This document shows, piece after piece, positions 16,485-26,144 of a stretch of 64,000 nt of DNA. The notes under the pieces are model-generated. The model was not told the DNA's origin and did not search any database. It was given only the letters and a program-made list of their open reading frames with translations. Position numbers and translations under genes: made by a program. This DNA is from Aureimonas sp. Leaf427 (GTDB lineage Bacteria; Pseudomonadota; Alphaproteobacteria; Rhizobiales; Rhizobiaceae), in assembly GCF_001425485.1 (NCBI RefSeq), contig NZ_LMQW01000012.1:542100-606099 (forward strand), written 5' to 3'. Within the stretch, counting starts at the first letter, position 1. Every line of letters begins with the position of its first letter.

Positions 16485-17306
16485 TCAGTTCTCCGGAAGT
16501 TCGGGGCGACGGCGGGCGGTGCGCAGCCCGGTGAAGCTTTGTGCGAGAAGCACGAGGGTGACGCTGACCAGCAGCACGACCGCGCCGATGGCATTGATCT
16601 TCGGGTTCACCTGGCCTTGCAGCATGTTCAGGATCCGGACCGGGAGGGTCTCGTTCACGCCGCCGACGAACCAGGCGATCATGAATTCGTCGAAGGAGAC
16701 GGCGGCCGAAAGAAAGAAGGAGGCGATCAACGCGGGACGGCAGAACGGCAGGACGACGTGCCATAGGCCTGCAAACGGCGAGGCGCCGAGGTTCCACGCT
16801 GCGGGCTCGAGATCGCGCCCGAACTCGCCGAGCCGCAGGCGGACGAGCGCCATGGAGAACGAGGTGGCGATCGCCACATGACAGGCCGTGACGGCCTCCA
16901 ACGTCCCGAACAAGCCGATCCGCGAGAGGAAGGCCAGCATGCCCATGCCGAGGATCGTGACGGGAACCGCCGGGGGGATGGCAACCGCAAGGACAAAGAG
17001 CCGCTTCCCGGGGAAGCGGTAGCGGAAATCGACGTAGGCTGCGGCGAAGCCGAGAGCCGTGGACAGGATCGCCGTCCCCAGCCCGACGAGAACGCTGTTG
17101 AGAAAAGCGTCGCGGATCATCGCGTCGGCAAAGGCGGCCTTGTGCCATTCGAGACTGAAGCCTCCCCAGGGGATCGAGGGAAAGCGGTTCGCGTCGAACG
17201 AGAAGACGACGATGACGAGGATCGGCGTCGCGATGAAGCCCGCCAGCACGGTGAGGTAAAGGTACTGCAACGCACGCGACAGGCGCTTGGCGACAGGCAC
17301 GCTCAT
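16485..17306 (-). CDS. ABC transporter permease (PotC-like)
   Basis: A 273-residue inner-membrane permease with six predicted hydrophobic segments. The EAA loop is seen as EPAAWNLGASPFAGLWHVVLP. The N-terminal TM1 carries TVLAGFIATPILVIVVFSF, as usual for PotC/YdcV proteins. Its ATG overlaps the stop of the preceding permease by four bases (ATGA), which indicates coupled translation. The long open frame reaching 18185 is a shadow; the ATG at 17306 is the natural start. Confidence 0.93.
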   Translation of the reverse strand: MSVPVAKRLSRALQYLYLTVLAGFIATPILVIVVFSFDANRFPSIPWGGFSLEWHKAAFADAMIRDAFLNSVLVGLGTAILSTALGFAAAYVDFRYRFPGKRLFVLAVAIPPAVPVTILGMGMLAFLSRIGLFGTLEAVTACHVAIATSFSMALVRLRLGEFGRDLEPAAWNLGASPFAGLWHVVLPFCRPALIASFFLSAAVSFDEFMIAWFVGGVNETLPVRILNMLQGQVNPKINAIGAVVLLVSVTLVLLAQSFTGLRTARRRPELPEN

Positions 17307-18238
17307 CGGCCGGCTCCCTTGGTCGCGGCACCGCGCTGCGAGATCCACTGCCCGGCGACGAAGATCAGCGCGAGGACGGACAGCATGACGACGCCGATGA
17401 CGGACGCCCGTGGCCACTGCGAGCCGGACTTGACGGTGTCGACGATGAGGATGGACAGCGTCGGGGGTTTGCTGCCGGTCATAAAGAGCGGGCTCACATA
17501 GTCGCCGAAGCTGAGCAGGAAGGCCGTGGTCGCGGAAAGCACCAGGGCCGGCCGGATGGCGGGCAGCATGACGAAGGCGACGACGCGCAACCGCGAGCAC
17601 CCGAGGTTTTCCGCAGCTTCGATCAACGTCCGGTCGATTCCTGAAAGGGCGAAGACGAGGATCAGCACCGCGATCGGGAGCGTCAGGGTGAGAAGCCCGA
17701 CCTGAAGGGAAAGCGTTCCGCCCAGGAGCGAGAGCTTGCCGATGAACGTCAAGTCGAGCACGGCATTGGCGATCCCGTCCGGACTGAGGACGATCTGCCA
17801 CGCGTAGATCCGCAGGATGTAGCTGGAGAAGACGGGAACGATCAGGAAGGCGAGCGCAACGGCTTTCACCCGCTCCGACAGGCGGAATGAGATCGTGTAG
17901 GCCGCCGGAAAGGCGAAGGCCACGGCAAGGACGGTAGTGGTGGCCGCCACTTCCAGCGTGTGAAGGAGCGCACGCCGGAAGGGGGCCGAGGACAGAACCT
18001 TCGTCCAGTTGTCGAGGACGAAGGCAGGTTCCAGCCGGAACGAACGCACTTCCCAGAACGTGACGATCACGAGGAAGGCGAGAGGCGCCAAAAAGAAGAT
18101 CGCCTGCCAAGCGAAGACGGGCAGACCGAGGCTGACGGGAATGACCCCTTCGGCTCCGCTCGTCCTCGCCGTCGTGAACGGCCACAAGCGCCGCCAGTGC
18201 GACGGCTGCCGTTCGATGTTGGCCAACGATCGTGTCAT
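17303..18238 (-). CDS. ABC transporter permease (PotB-like)
   Basis: A 311-residue permease, first of the two in this importer. Six hydrophobic segments are visible after a cytoplasmic N-terminus of about 35 residues. The EAA loop reads IEAAENLGCSRLRVVAFVMLP. The ATG at 18238 follows GGAGGGG by seven bases, so it is preferred to the ATG at 18256. It pairs with the PotC-like protein to make the membrane channel. Confidence 0.93.
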   Translation of the reverse strand: MTRSLANIERQPSHWRRLWPFTTARTSGAEGVIPVSLGLPVFAWQAIFFLAPLAFLVIVTFWEVRSFRLEPAFVLDNWTKVLSSAPFRRALLHTLEVAATTTVLAVAFAFPAAYTISFRLSERVKAVALAFLIVPVFSSYILRIYAWQIVLSPDGIANAVLDLTFIGKLSLLGGTLSLQVGLLTLTLPIAVLILVFALSGIDRTLIEAAENLGCSRLRVVAFVMLPAIRPALVLSATTAFLLSFGDYVSPLFMTGSKPPTLSILIVDTVKSGSQWPRASVIGVVMLSVLALIFVAGQWISQRGAATKGAGR

Positions 18239-18279
18239 CGGATGCCCCTCCTTCAAAGGTCAGCGCGGCAGGGAGGGCC

Positions 18280-19407
18280 TTAAAGGCTCTTGAACTCGCT
18301 CCAGACGTCGTTCCAGTCCTCGATGGACTGTTGGGAGGGCAGTTGGCGGAAGGCGATTTTCTTGGCGCGGTACTCGTCCATGACGTTCGGACCGTCGAGG
18401 GTCATGCGCAGTATCTTCGCCTCGTCGGGCATCGTCTCGTTCAGGAGCTTCCAGCCCGCCATCGACGGGATGCTCTTCTTGTTGTCGACCTTGGTTGCCT
18501 GGAGCACCTGCCCCTGGGGCGACGCGGTGTACTGGATGAACTTGCGAGCGAGGTCCGTCTTCGGCGTGCCCTTCACGATCGAGAGCGACTCCGTCCATTG
18601 AAGCCCCCCCTCCTCGGGAATGATCGTGTCAACCGGGACGCCGCTGGTGCGCAATCCAAGGGTGATCCATTCACCGATCCCGGGGACGAGGTGGGCCTGG
18701 CCGTTGGTGAGCGAGGAGAAGATGTCGGCGATCGTGTAGAAGCCCGACGCCTGCGGCTTCAGCGAGAACAGCTTCTCTTTCACGGCATCGAACTTCGCTT
18801 CATCGATGTCGAAGGGCGGCTTGTTGCCAGCCGAAAGGCTGATGCAGCCCATACCGGGGAGATACCAGTCGAAGAACCCGACCTTGCCCTTGGCCTTCTC
18901 CGCCCAGAGCGCGGCGTAGGAGGAAACCTCTTCCGGCTTGTAGACCTCGGTGTTGTAGGAAAGCCCGAGATACCCGAAATCAGTCATGACGCCGTAGAGC
19001 TTGTCGTCGAACCAGTGCAACGGGAACTTCTGGAATTCAGGCCAGTAGTCCTCCAGCGGGTAGTCGGCCGGGTCGAGCTCCTCGACGAAGTCTGCCTCGT
19101 GCAGGAGGTGCATGTACTCGGCATCTGCGAGAACGACGTCGAAGGAACCGGGAGGTGACTGGTTGATCACGGCGAGCATCTGGTCGCCGCCGACATATTC
19201 CTTGATCTGGATCTTGCAGTTGTTCTCCTTCTCGAAGGCCGACACGAGGTAGGGGTCTGCGTTGCCAGGCCAGGAAAGGTAGTTGAGGACGTTTTGGTCC
19301 TGCGCATGTGATGGCGACCAGCGGGATGTTGCTGCCAGCGCCGTGGCCGCGGCGCCTGCCTTTAGAAACGATCGACGGCTGAGATCGGGGATCGAGGACA
19401 TGCGCAT
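18280..19407 (-). CDS. ABC transporter substrate-binding protein (PotD/PotF-like), Tat-exported
   Basis: A 375-residue periplasmic binding protein. The N-terminus has a twin-arginine signal (RRSFLKAGAAATALAA) cleaved near SHAQ, so it is exported folded. The mature part follows the spermidine/putrescine-binding pattern, starting NVLNYLSWPGNADPYL. The ATG at 19407 (GGAG six bases upstream) is chosen over 19515; an ATG two codons further in is possible. It is the first gene of the operon. A polyamine substrate is not certain, since this family also takes up other cationic or heterocyclic compounds. Confidence 0.93.
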   Translation of the reverse strand: MRMSSIPDLSRRSFLKAGAAATALAATSRWSPSHAQDQNVLNYLSWPGNADPYLVSAFEKENNCKIQIKEYVGGDQMLAVINQSPPGSFDVVLADAEYMHLLHEADFVEELDPADYPLEDYWPEFQKFPLHWFDDKLYGVMTDFGYLGLSYNTEVYKPEEVSSYAALWAEKAKGKVGFFDWYLPGMGCISLSAGNKPPFDIDEAKFDAVKEKLFSLKPQASGFYTIADIFSSLTNGQAHLVPGIGEWITLGLRTSGVPVDTIIPEEGGLQWTESLSIVKGTPKTDLARKFIQYTASPQGQVLQATKVDNKKSIPSMAGWKLLNETMPDEAKILRMTLDGPNVMDEYRAKKIAFRQLPSQQSIEDWNDVWSEFKSL

Positions 19408-19426
19408 GAGTCGCTCCACACTTGAG

Positions 19427-19459
19427 GAAAATCGCATGCGCCGATCGCATACGATTTTC
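19427..19459. promoter_or_regulatory. Large inverted repeat upstream of the PotABCD/deaminase operon
   Basis: GAAAATCGCATGCG (19427-19440) and CGCATACGATTTTC (19446-19459) are inverted copies matching at 13 of 14 positions around a 5-base spacer. Each arm also holds a near-palindromic CGCATGCG core. It lies 20 bases before the first start codon. A third partial copy, ATCGCATGC, occurs near 19594. An operator for the operon's GntR protein is the simplest reading; a leader hairpin is the alternative. Confidence 0.6.
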
Positions 19460-20162
19460 GACTTGCAAGCGTCGTGCCAGTTTGGCATTCCCCGCCAGAA
19501 CGCTCGGAAGCTCAAGAAAAACTGGCCACTAAGAGCGAAGATGCCACTTCCCGTTCGGACGATCAGACGAATTTACATGCAATTCCGCAACGATATCGCA
19601 TGCAAAATGCCTATTGGTTGGGCGGCTCATTGCGCGGGAACTCCTATCCAATGGACAGATCCGGTCAGTCGGGCAGGCCTGCCCGCTCTCGGCGCATAAC
19701 CTGTGTGTCACTTTCAACGAAGGTCGGCCGTAAGCGGACAAACAGGAATCCACCCCGTCCGGTCTGACGTAGCCCCGCATTTTTTATCCAGCCGTGAGTT
19801 CGTTTCCGGCGGTTCTGGTGAGTTCGTCTGCGGGTTGAGCGACGGGCGTCGGCGCCTCTCGCGGATTGAAGTTGGCGGCGAAGGCGGATGGCGTGCTTGG
19901 GGGGCACCTCGCGCCGAAGCAACGAGGAACGTGGCGAAACTCCACGCTTTGAAGTTTCGACGCAGACGGCAAAGCTGCTTCTTCTCCCCTGCGGGGAGAA
20001 GTGGCCGGCAGGCCGATGAGGGGTTCTTCGCGCCAGCCGTGCCAGAACGTCCGCACGGACGGCGGAAAGATCATAAAGCTCGGCGTGCGGCCGCCCCCTC
20101 ATCCCGCTGCCGCGACCTTCTCCCCGGAGGGGAGAAGAAGCGGTGCTTGAAGGGGCTGTGCC
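19460..20162. other. Long intergenic region between two operons
   Basis: About 700 bases without a convincing gene. The part nearest the ABC operon is less GC-rich and probably holds its promoter. From 19981 to 20138 there is an inverted pair of repeats described separately. Open frames on both strands here are arginine-rich and derive partly from the repeats. Confidence 0.6.
19981..20138. repeat. Inverted pair of rhizobial-type intergenic palindromic repeats
   Basis: Unit A (19981 to about 20033) begins with the hairpin CTTCTCCCCTGCGGGGAGAA and continues through GGCCGGCAGGCCGATGAGGGG. Unit B (20095-20138) is its diverged inverse: CCCCTCATCC, a GC-rich middle, then CTTCTCCCCGGAGGGGAGAAG. About 60 bases separate them. 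Such elements are scattered between genes in many Hyphomicrobiales genomes. The pair may act as a transcription barrier between the ABC operon and folC. Confidence 0.7.
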
Positions 20163-21503
20163 TTATGTCGGCGCGAGGCCGCTTTCCGCCAGGACTTCGC
20201 CGACGAGATAGAGCGAGCCGCAGATGAGGAAGCGGGGCGCGGGCTGGCTCTGCCAGCCTGTGGAGACGAGGCGGATCGCCTCCTCCACGCTCTCGCAGGG
20301 TTCGGCGTCGAGCCCGGCCTCCATCGCGGCGTCGGTCAGGCTGTCGGGATCGGCGCCCGCGTCGGAGGAGCGGATGGGCACGGTGAAGACGTGGCGCACC
20401 ATGCCGGCGAAGGCCTCGAAGAAGCCGACGGGGTCCTTGGTGTTCAGCATGCCCGCGATGATGAAAAGCGGGCGCTGCACCCGGTCCTCCATCTCGGCCA
20501 GGGCCTCCGCGATGACGGCGCCGGCGCCGGGATTGTGCCCGCCGTCGAGCCATATCTCCGAACCCTTCACGGCGGCGGCGGCGAGCGGGCCGGACGTGAT
20601 GCGCTGCATGCGGCCCGGCCATTCGGCGCCGGCGATGCCCTTGGCGACGGCCGCTTCCGACGGATCGAGCCCGGCCTGTCGGAGCGCCGCGACGGCGGTC
20701 GCGGCATTGTGGATCTGATGGCGGCCGACGAGGCGGGGCACGGCGAGATCGAGGAGGCCCTGATCGTCCTGATAGACCATCCGGCCGTGCTCCTCGTAGG
20801 CGAAGAAGTCCTCGCCGTAGAGAAGGACCGGCGCGCCGGCGCGCTTGGCCGCGGCCTTGATGACGTCGATCACGATCGACTGGCTCTGCTGGCCGATGAC
20901 GACGGGAACGCCGCGCTTGATGATGCCGGCCTTCTCCGCCGCGATCAGCTCCACGCGGTCGCCGAGATAGGGCTGGTGATCCAGCGAGATGGAGGTGATG
21001 ACGCTCGCGACGGGGGTCTCGATCACGTTGGTCGCGTCGAACCGCCCGCCGAGCCCGACCTCGAGCAGCACCGCGTCGGCGGGATGCTCGGAGAAGAGGA
21101 CGAAGGTGACGGCGGTGAGGATCTCGAAGACCGTGATCGGCTGGCCCGCATTGGCCTCGGCGACGCGCGCCACCGCTTCGGCGAGGACCTCGTCCTCCAC
21201 CAGCCGGCCCCGCGCGCCGGCGCGGCCGAGGCGATAGCGCTCGTGCCAGTTGACCAGATGCGGCGAGGTGTGGGCGTGGACGGCCTTGCCGTCCGCCTCC
21301 AGAACCGCGCGGCAGAAGGCGACGACCGAGCCCTTGCCGTTCGTGCCGGCGACGTGGATCGTCGGCGACAGGCGCTTCTGCGGATCGCCGAGCGTGGCGA
21401 GAAGCCGGCGGATGCGGTCGAGGGCGAGGTCGAAGCCCTTGGGATGGACCAGCATCAGGCGCTCGATCGCGGCATCCGCCAGACTCTGGCCGGTGGCGGT
21501 CAT
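20163..21503 (-). CDS. folC: Bifunctional folylpolyglutamate synthase/dihydrofolate synthase
   Basis: Cytoplasmic Mur-ligase-family enzyme of 446 residues that adds glutamate to dihydropteroate and to folates. The ATP loop is AGTNGKGSVVAF, followed by AHTSPHLVNWHERYR and the metal-binding VGLGGRFDATN. The central domain ends with the GGHNPGA motif near residue 320. Length is normal. It lies downstream of accD on the same strand, the standard rhizobial order trpB-trpA-accD-folC. Confidence 0.96.
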   Translation of the reverse strand: MTATGQSLADAAIERLMLVHPKGFDLALDRIRRLLATLGDPQKRLSPTIHVAGTNGKGSVVAFCRAVLEADGKAVHAHTSPHLVNWHERYRLGRAGARGRLVEDEVLAEAVARVAEANAGQPITVFEILTAVTFVLFSEHPADAVLLEVGLGGRFDATNVIETPVASVITSISLDHQPYLGDRVELIAAEKAGIIKRGVPVVIGQQSQSIVIDVIKAAAKRAGAPVLLYGEDFFAYEEHGRMVYQDDQGLLDLAVPRLVGRHQIHNAATAVAALRQAGLDPSEAAVAKGIAGAEWPGRMQRITSGPLAAAAVKGSEIWLDGGHNPGAGAVIAEALAEMEDRVQRPLFIIAGMLNTKDPVGFFEAFAGMVRHVFTVPIRSSDAGADPDSLTDAAMEAGLDAEPCESVEEAIRLVSTGWQSQPAPRFLICGSLYLVGEVLAESGLAPT

Positions 21504-21543
21504 CGGGCGGCGGTCCCCGGAAAGGCGGGCGCGGGAATGGGTC

Positions 21544-22500
21544 TCACGCCGCTTCGTTGGAGAGGGCCGAGCCCTCCGCTTCGGCCGAGCGGAAGGGTTC
21601 GGGCGGCGACATGTCGGAGCCGAGCGTCTCGGTGTCGGAGGCGCCTTCGACCGGCGTCTTCGTCAAGAGCTTCAGAAGCGTCGCGATCTTGCCCTTCAGC
21701 TCGTGGCGATGGACGACCATGTCCACCATGCCGTGCTCCATCAGGTATTCCGAGCGCTGGAAGCCCTCCGGCAGCTTCTCGCGGATCGTCTGCTCGATCA
21801 CACGCGGGCCGGCAAATCCGATGAGCGCGCCGGGCTCGGCGATGTGCACGTCGCCGAGCATCGCGTAGGACGCGGTCACGCCGCCCGTCGTCGGATTGGT
21901 GAGGACGACGATGTAGGGAAGGCCCGCTTCCTTCACGAGCTCGACCGCGACCGTGGTGCGCGGCAGCTGCATGAGAGACAGGATGCCCTCCTGCATGCGC
22001 GCGCCGCCGGAAGAGGCGAAGAGGACGAGCGGCCGGCCTTCCGAGATCGCCGTCTCGGCGGCGGTGACGATCGCCTCGCCCGCCGCCATGCCGAGCGAGC
22101 CGCCCATGAAGGCGAAATCCTGCACGGCCGCGACGATCGGCAGATCGTCGATCCTGCCGGTCGCGACGAGAACGGCGTCCTCGAGCCCGGTCTTGGCGCG
22201 GCTGTCCTTCAGCCGGTCGGTGTAGCGGCGTTCGTCGCGGAACTTCAGCGGATCGACCGGAACCTTCGGCAGGTCGATCGAGACGTAGTCGCCGCCGTCG
22301 AAGAAGGCCTTCAACCGCTCCTTGGCGGAAATGCGCATGTGGTGCCCGGATGCTGGGATCACCCACTGGTTCGCCTCCAGATCCTTGTAGAACACCATTT
22401 CCCCGGTCTCGGGGCATTTGATCCAGAGATTTTCCGGCACCTCGGAGCGCGTGAGGAGGCTGGTGATCTTCGGGCGGACGAAATCGGTGATCCAGTTCAC
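21544..22500 (-). CDS. accD: Acetyl-CoA carboxylase carboxyltransferase subunit beta
   Basis: A 318-residue beta subunit of the carboxyltransferase that forms malonyl-CoA. The crotonase-like core is clear: [27 protein letters not shown] and [12 protein letters not shown]. The start is the GTG at 22500, because family members begin with NWITDFVRP and AAGGAAG lies eight bases upstream; the ATG at 22560 would add an unrelated leader. Only one cysteine (IKCPETGEM) remains where E. coli AccD has a four-cysteine zinc ribbon, as in other rhizobial AccD. The C-terminus has an acidic tail of about 25 residues. Confidence 0.96.
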   Translation of the reverse strand: MNWITDFVRPKITSLLTRSEVPENLWIKCPETGEMVFYKDLEANQWVIPASGHHMRISAKERLKAFFDGGDYVSIDLPKVPVDPLKFRDERRYTDRLKDSRAKTGLEDAVLVATGRIDDLPIVAAVQDFAFMGGSLGMAAGEAIVTAAETAISEGRPLVLFASSGGARMQEGILSLMQLPRTTVAVELVKEAGLPYIVVLTNPTTGGVTASYAMLGDVHIAEPGALIGFAGPRVIEQTIREKLPEGFQRSEYLMEHGMVDMVVHRHELKGKIATLLKLLTKTPVEGASDTETLGSDMSPPEPFRSAEAEGSALSNEAA

Positions 22501-22633
22501 TTCGGTCTTCCTTGGACGGATCGGCGCGTGCCGCATCGGGCAAATGGAGCGGCGGAACATCCTCGCCGGCCTCTGCGATCCCTCGCCGGCCGGCTTCGAA
22601 CGGTTCCAGTCAGCCCGTCACATGGCGCGAAAT

Positions 22634-23467
22634 TCAGGCCTGTGCAAGGCGCGGCGCGCGAACGCCGGCCGCCAGGGCGCGCACAAGCCTATGAACCGCC
22701 TCGACCGTGCCCGCCGTCGCCGCGTCGCCGTCGAGCGAGGCCTCGATCGCGCTGATCAGCGCGGAGCCCACCACGACGCCGTCGGCGCTGTGGCCGATGG
22801 CATGGGCCTGGTCCGGCGTGCGCACGCCGAAGCCGACGCAGACGGGAAGGCTCGTGTGGCGCTTGATGCGCTGCACGGCCGCGCCGACCTTGTTCGCATC
22901 GGGCGCCGCGGCCCCGGTGATGCCGGTGATGGACACGTAGTAGACGAAGCCGGACGTGTTCTTCAGAACGGCAGGCAGGCGCTTGTCGTCGGTCGTCGGC
23001 GTCGCCAGGCGCACGAAGGCGAGGCCCTTGGCGAGCGCGGGCAGGCAGAGCTCGTCGTCCATCTCCGGCGGCAGATCGACGACGATCAACCCGTCGACGC
23101 CCGCCTCCAGCGCCGCCGTCACGAAGCGCTCGACGCCGTAGACGTAGATCGGGTTGAAATAGCCCATGAGGATGATCGGCGTCTTCGAATCGCCCTCTCG
23201 AAACCGCGCGACCGTCACAAGCGTCTTCGCCAGACTCTCGCCGCCGTTCAGCGCGCGAAGGCCCGCCTTCTGGATCGCGGGCCCATCGGCCATGGGATCG
23301 GAAAAGGGCATGCCGAGCTCGATCAGATCGGCGCCGGCGGCCGGCAGGCCCTTCATGATCTCGAAGGCGGTCTCGCCATCGGGATCGCCCGCCATCAGGA
23401 AGGTCACGAGCGCCGGACGCCCCTCGGCCTTGAGGTCGGCGAAGCGCTGGTCGATGCGGCTGGTCAT
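22634..23467 (-). CDS. trpA: Tryptophan synthase alpha chain
   Basis: A 277-residue TIM-barrel subunit that cleaves indole-3-glycerol phosphate. The catalytic glutamate is in [12 protein letters not shown] and the catalytic aspartate region in [12 protein letters not shown]; the phosphate site GFGVRTPDQ is intact. It normally sits directly after trpB. Here a toxin-antitoxin pair lies between the two genes, leaving about 700 bases between the trpB stop and the trpA start, so tight coupling of the two subunits is lost. Confidence 0.97.
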   Translation of the reverse strand: MTSRIDQRFADLKAEGRPALVTFLMAGDPDGETAFEIMKGLPAAGADLIELGMPFSDPMADGPAIQKAGLRALNGGESLAKTLVTVARFREGDSKTPIILMGYFNPIYVYGVERFVTAALEAGVDGLIVVDLPPEMDDELCLPALAKGLAFVRLATPTTDDKRLPAVLKNTSGFVYYVSITGITGAAAPDANKVGAAVQRIKRHTSLPVCVGFGVRTPDQAHAIGHSADGVVVGSALISAIEASLDGDAATAGTVEAVHRLVRALAAGVRAPRLAQA

Positions 23468-23559
23468 GGATGGGCTTTCGTCACGGGCTCTGCGAGGGGT
23501 TCTCTTGGCATTTTCGGAGGGGGAAGGTCAAAGGGCGTCAGGCTCCCATCGCAAGAGGC

Positions 23560-23850
23560 TCAGCCGCTGCCACCGTCTTCACGTCTGTCGGCCCGCTGGT
23601 CCCAAACCCGCAGAACCTCGATCCGGTCGCTCCGCACGCGATAGACGATCGAGAAAGGCGTCCTGGAAATCTGGACCTCGCGATTGTCCGCTACGACAAC
23701 ACGACCGAGTTCCGGCATAAGCGCCAATGCCTTCAGCATTCTGTTGAAGCGCCGGACTCCCTCGCGGCCACCTTCCGGAAAGACCCGGCGATAATATCGG
23801 CGGAACCAGATCAAGTCCGTTCGGGCCGTATCGAGGAGAACGACCCTCAT
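23560..23850 (-). CDS. RelE/ParE-family toxin
   Basis: A 96-residue protein of the ParE fold. It begins MRVVLLDTARTDLIWFRRYY, has the usual central helix (RFNRMLKALALMPELGR) and ends with strands ISRTPFSIVYRV and IEVLRVWD typical of ParE toxins, which inhibit gyrase or, in the RelE branch, cut mRNA. Its start overlaps the antitoxin stop by four bases (ATGA). The pair is located between trpB and trpA. The last ten residues are charged and probably disordered. Confidence 0.88.
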   Translation of the reverse strand: MRVVLLDTARTDLIWFRRYYRRVFPEGGREGVRRFNRMLKALALMPELGRVVVADNREVQISRTPFSIVYRVRSDRIEVLRVWDQRADRREDGGSG

Positions 23851-24137
23851 CGTGCGTGAAGCAAGATATCCGGTTCGGGCGGCGGCAATTCGTCATCCGT
23901 ATCCCAGGACATCATCCAGCGCTCGATCGCCTCGCTGGAGATGAAGACACCCTTATCCGCCTCTAAGGCGGCGTTATGAATCGCTTCTTCCTTCAGCTCG
24001 TTTGCCTGAAGATAGGCGGCGATCGCTCGCTCGGCGATGGACGAGGCGGAGGTCTGTTCAAGCGACGCGCGTCGTTCGAGACGCGCACCGATTTCCGGGT
24101 CGATGACGAGCGGGAGGGTCTCTGGAATTGCCATCAC
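23847..24137 (-). CDS. Ribbon-helix-helix antitoxin of the ParE-type module
   Basis: A 96-residue antitoxin. The N-terminal half has the RHH pattern: a short strand (ETLPLVIDPEIG), then helices around ERRASLEQTSASSIAERAIA. The C-terminal part is acidic and tryptophan-containing (AIERWMMSWD) and should wrap the toxin. It precedes its toxin with ATGA overlap. The protein probably represses its own operon. The ATG at 24137 or the next codon may be used. Confidence 0.87.
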   Translation of the reverse strand: MMAIPETLPLVIDPEIGARLERRASLEQTSASSIAERAIAAYLQANELKEEAIHNAALEADKGVFISSEAIERWMMSWDTDDELPPPEPDILLHAR

Positions 24138-24176
24138 GAAAGCTCCTCGTCTCGCCTCATCTTCGGTAAACTCCGC

Positions 24177-25393
<1,217 letters not shown>

Positions 25394-25397
<4 letters not shown>

Positions 25398-26107
25398 GAG
25401 TCAATCCGATTCAAAAGAGCCGTCCGATTCAAAAGAGCCGTTCCGTCCGCAGGCGCCTCGCCGCGTCCGGCGCGGTCGAGCGCGTCGAAGAAGCGATGGA
25501 GCCGGTCCGCATCCTTGATGCCCGGCGAGGATTCCACCCCCGACGAGACGTCGATCCCGGCGGGCGAGACGAGCCCGAGCGCCGCCTCGACATTGCTCGG
25601 ATCAAGCCCTCCCGAGAGCATGTAACGCACGGACGGGTCAAGCGCTTCCAGAAGGCGCCAGTCGAAGGAAACGCCGTTGCCGCCGGGCAGGACGGAGCCC
25701 TTCGGCCGCTTCGCGTCGAGGAGGAGACGATCGGCCGCGCCGACATAGGCCGCGACGCCCGCGACGTCCTCGTCCGTGCCGATCGAGATCGCCTTCATGA
25801 CCTTCGCGCCGATCCGCCGGCGGACCGCCGCCACCCGCTCCGGCGTCTCGTGCCCGTGAAGCTGGACGATGTCCGGCCTGACGGTCTCGGCGATCGCATC
25901 CAGCATCTCGTCGCTCGGATCGACCACGACGACGACCGTCTCGGCCCGCCCCCGTGCGCGCTCCGCGAGGGCGGCGATCGCCGGAAGGTCGAGATGGCGC
26001 GGGCTCTTCGGGAAATGGATGAAGCCGACATGGCTCGCGCCACGCGACAGGACGATATCGAGCGTCTCCGGCGTCGAAAGCCCGCAGATCTTGACCTCGA
26101 GCGCCAT
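25394..26107 (-). CDS. trpF: Phosphoribosylanthranilate isomerase
   Basis: A 237-residue TIM-barrel isomerase of tryptophan synthesis. The catalytic cysteine is in LEVKICGLS, the catalytic aspartate region in RLLLDAKRP, and the phosphate site in GIDVSSGVE. The ATG at 26107 is preceded by GGGAG and gives the normal length; the ORF from 26188 is too long. The extreme C-terminus carries a duplicated hexapeptide TALLNR caused by an 18-bp tandem duplication just before the trpB start. Confidence 0.96.
25405..25440. repeat. 18-bp tandem duplication at the trpF 3' end
   Basis: TCCGATTCAAAAGAGCCG occurs twice in direct tandem (25405-25422 and 25423-25440). It keeps the trpF frame and repeats TALLNR near the end of the protein. 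It may be a slippage event that differs between strains. Confidence 0.85.
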
Positions 26108-26144
26108 GGCTCCCTTCCCGTCCTGTCCGATCCATCCGAGGCGC

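Noticed and set aside
19665-20102. Open frame of 145 codons on the minus strand between the ABC operon and folC
   Set aside because: Arginine-rich translation with no ribosome site; much of it reads through the intergenic repeats at 19981-20138.
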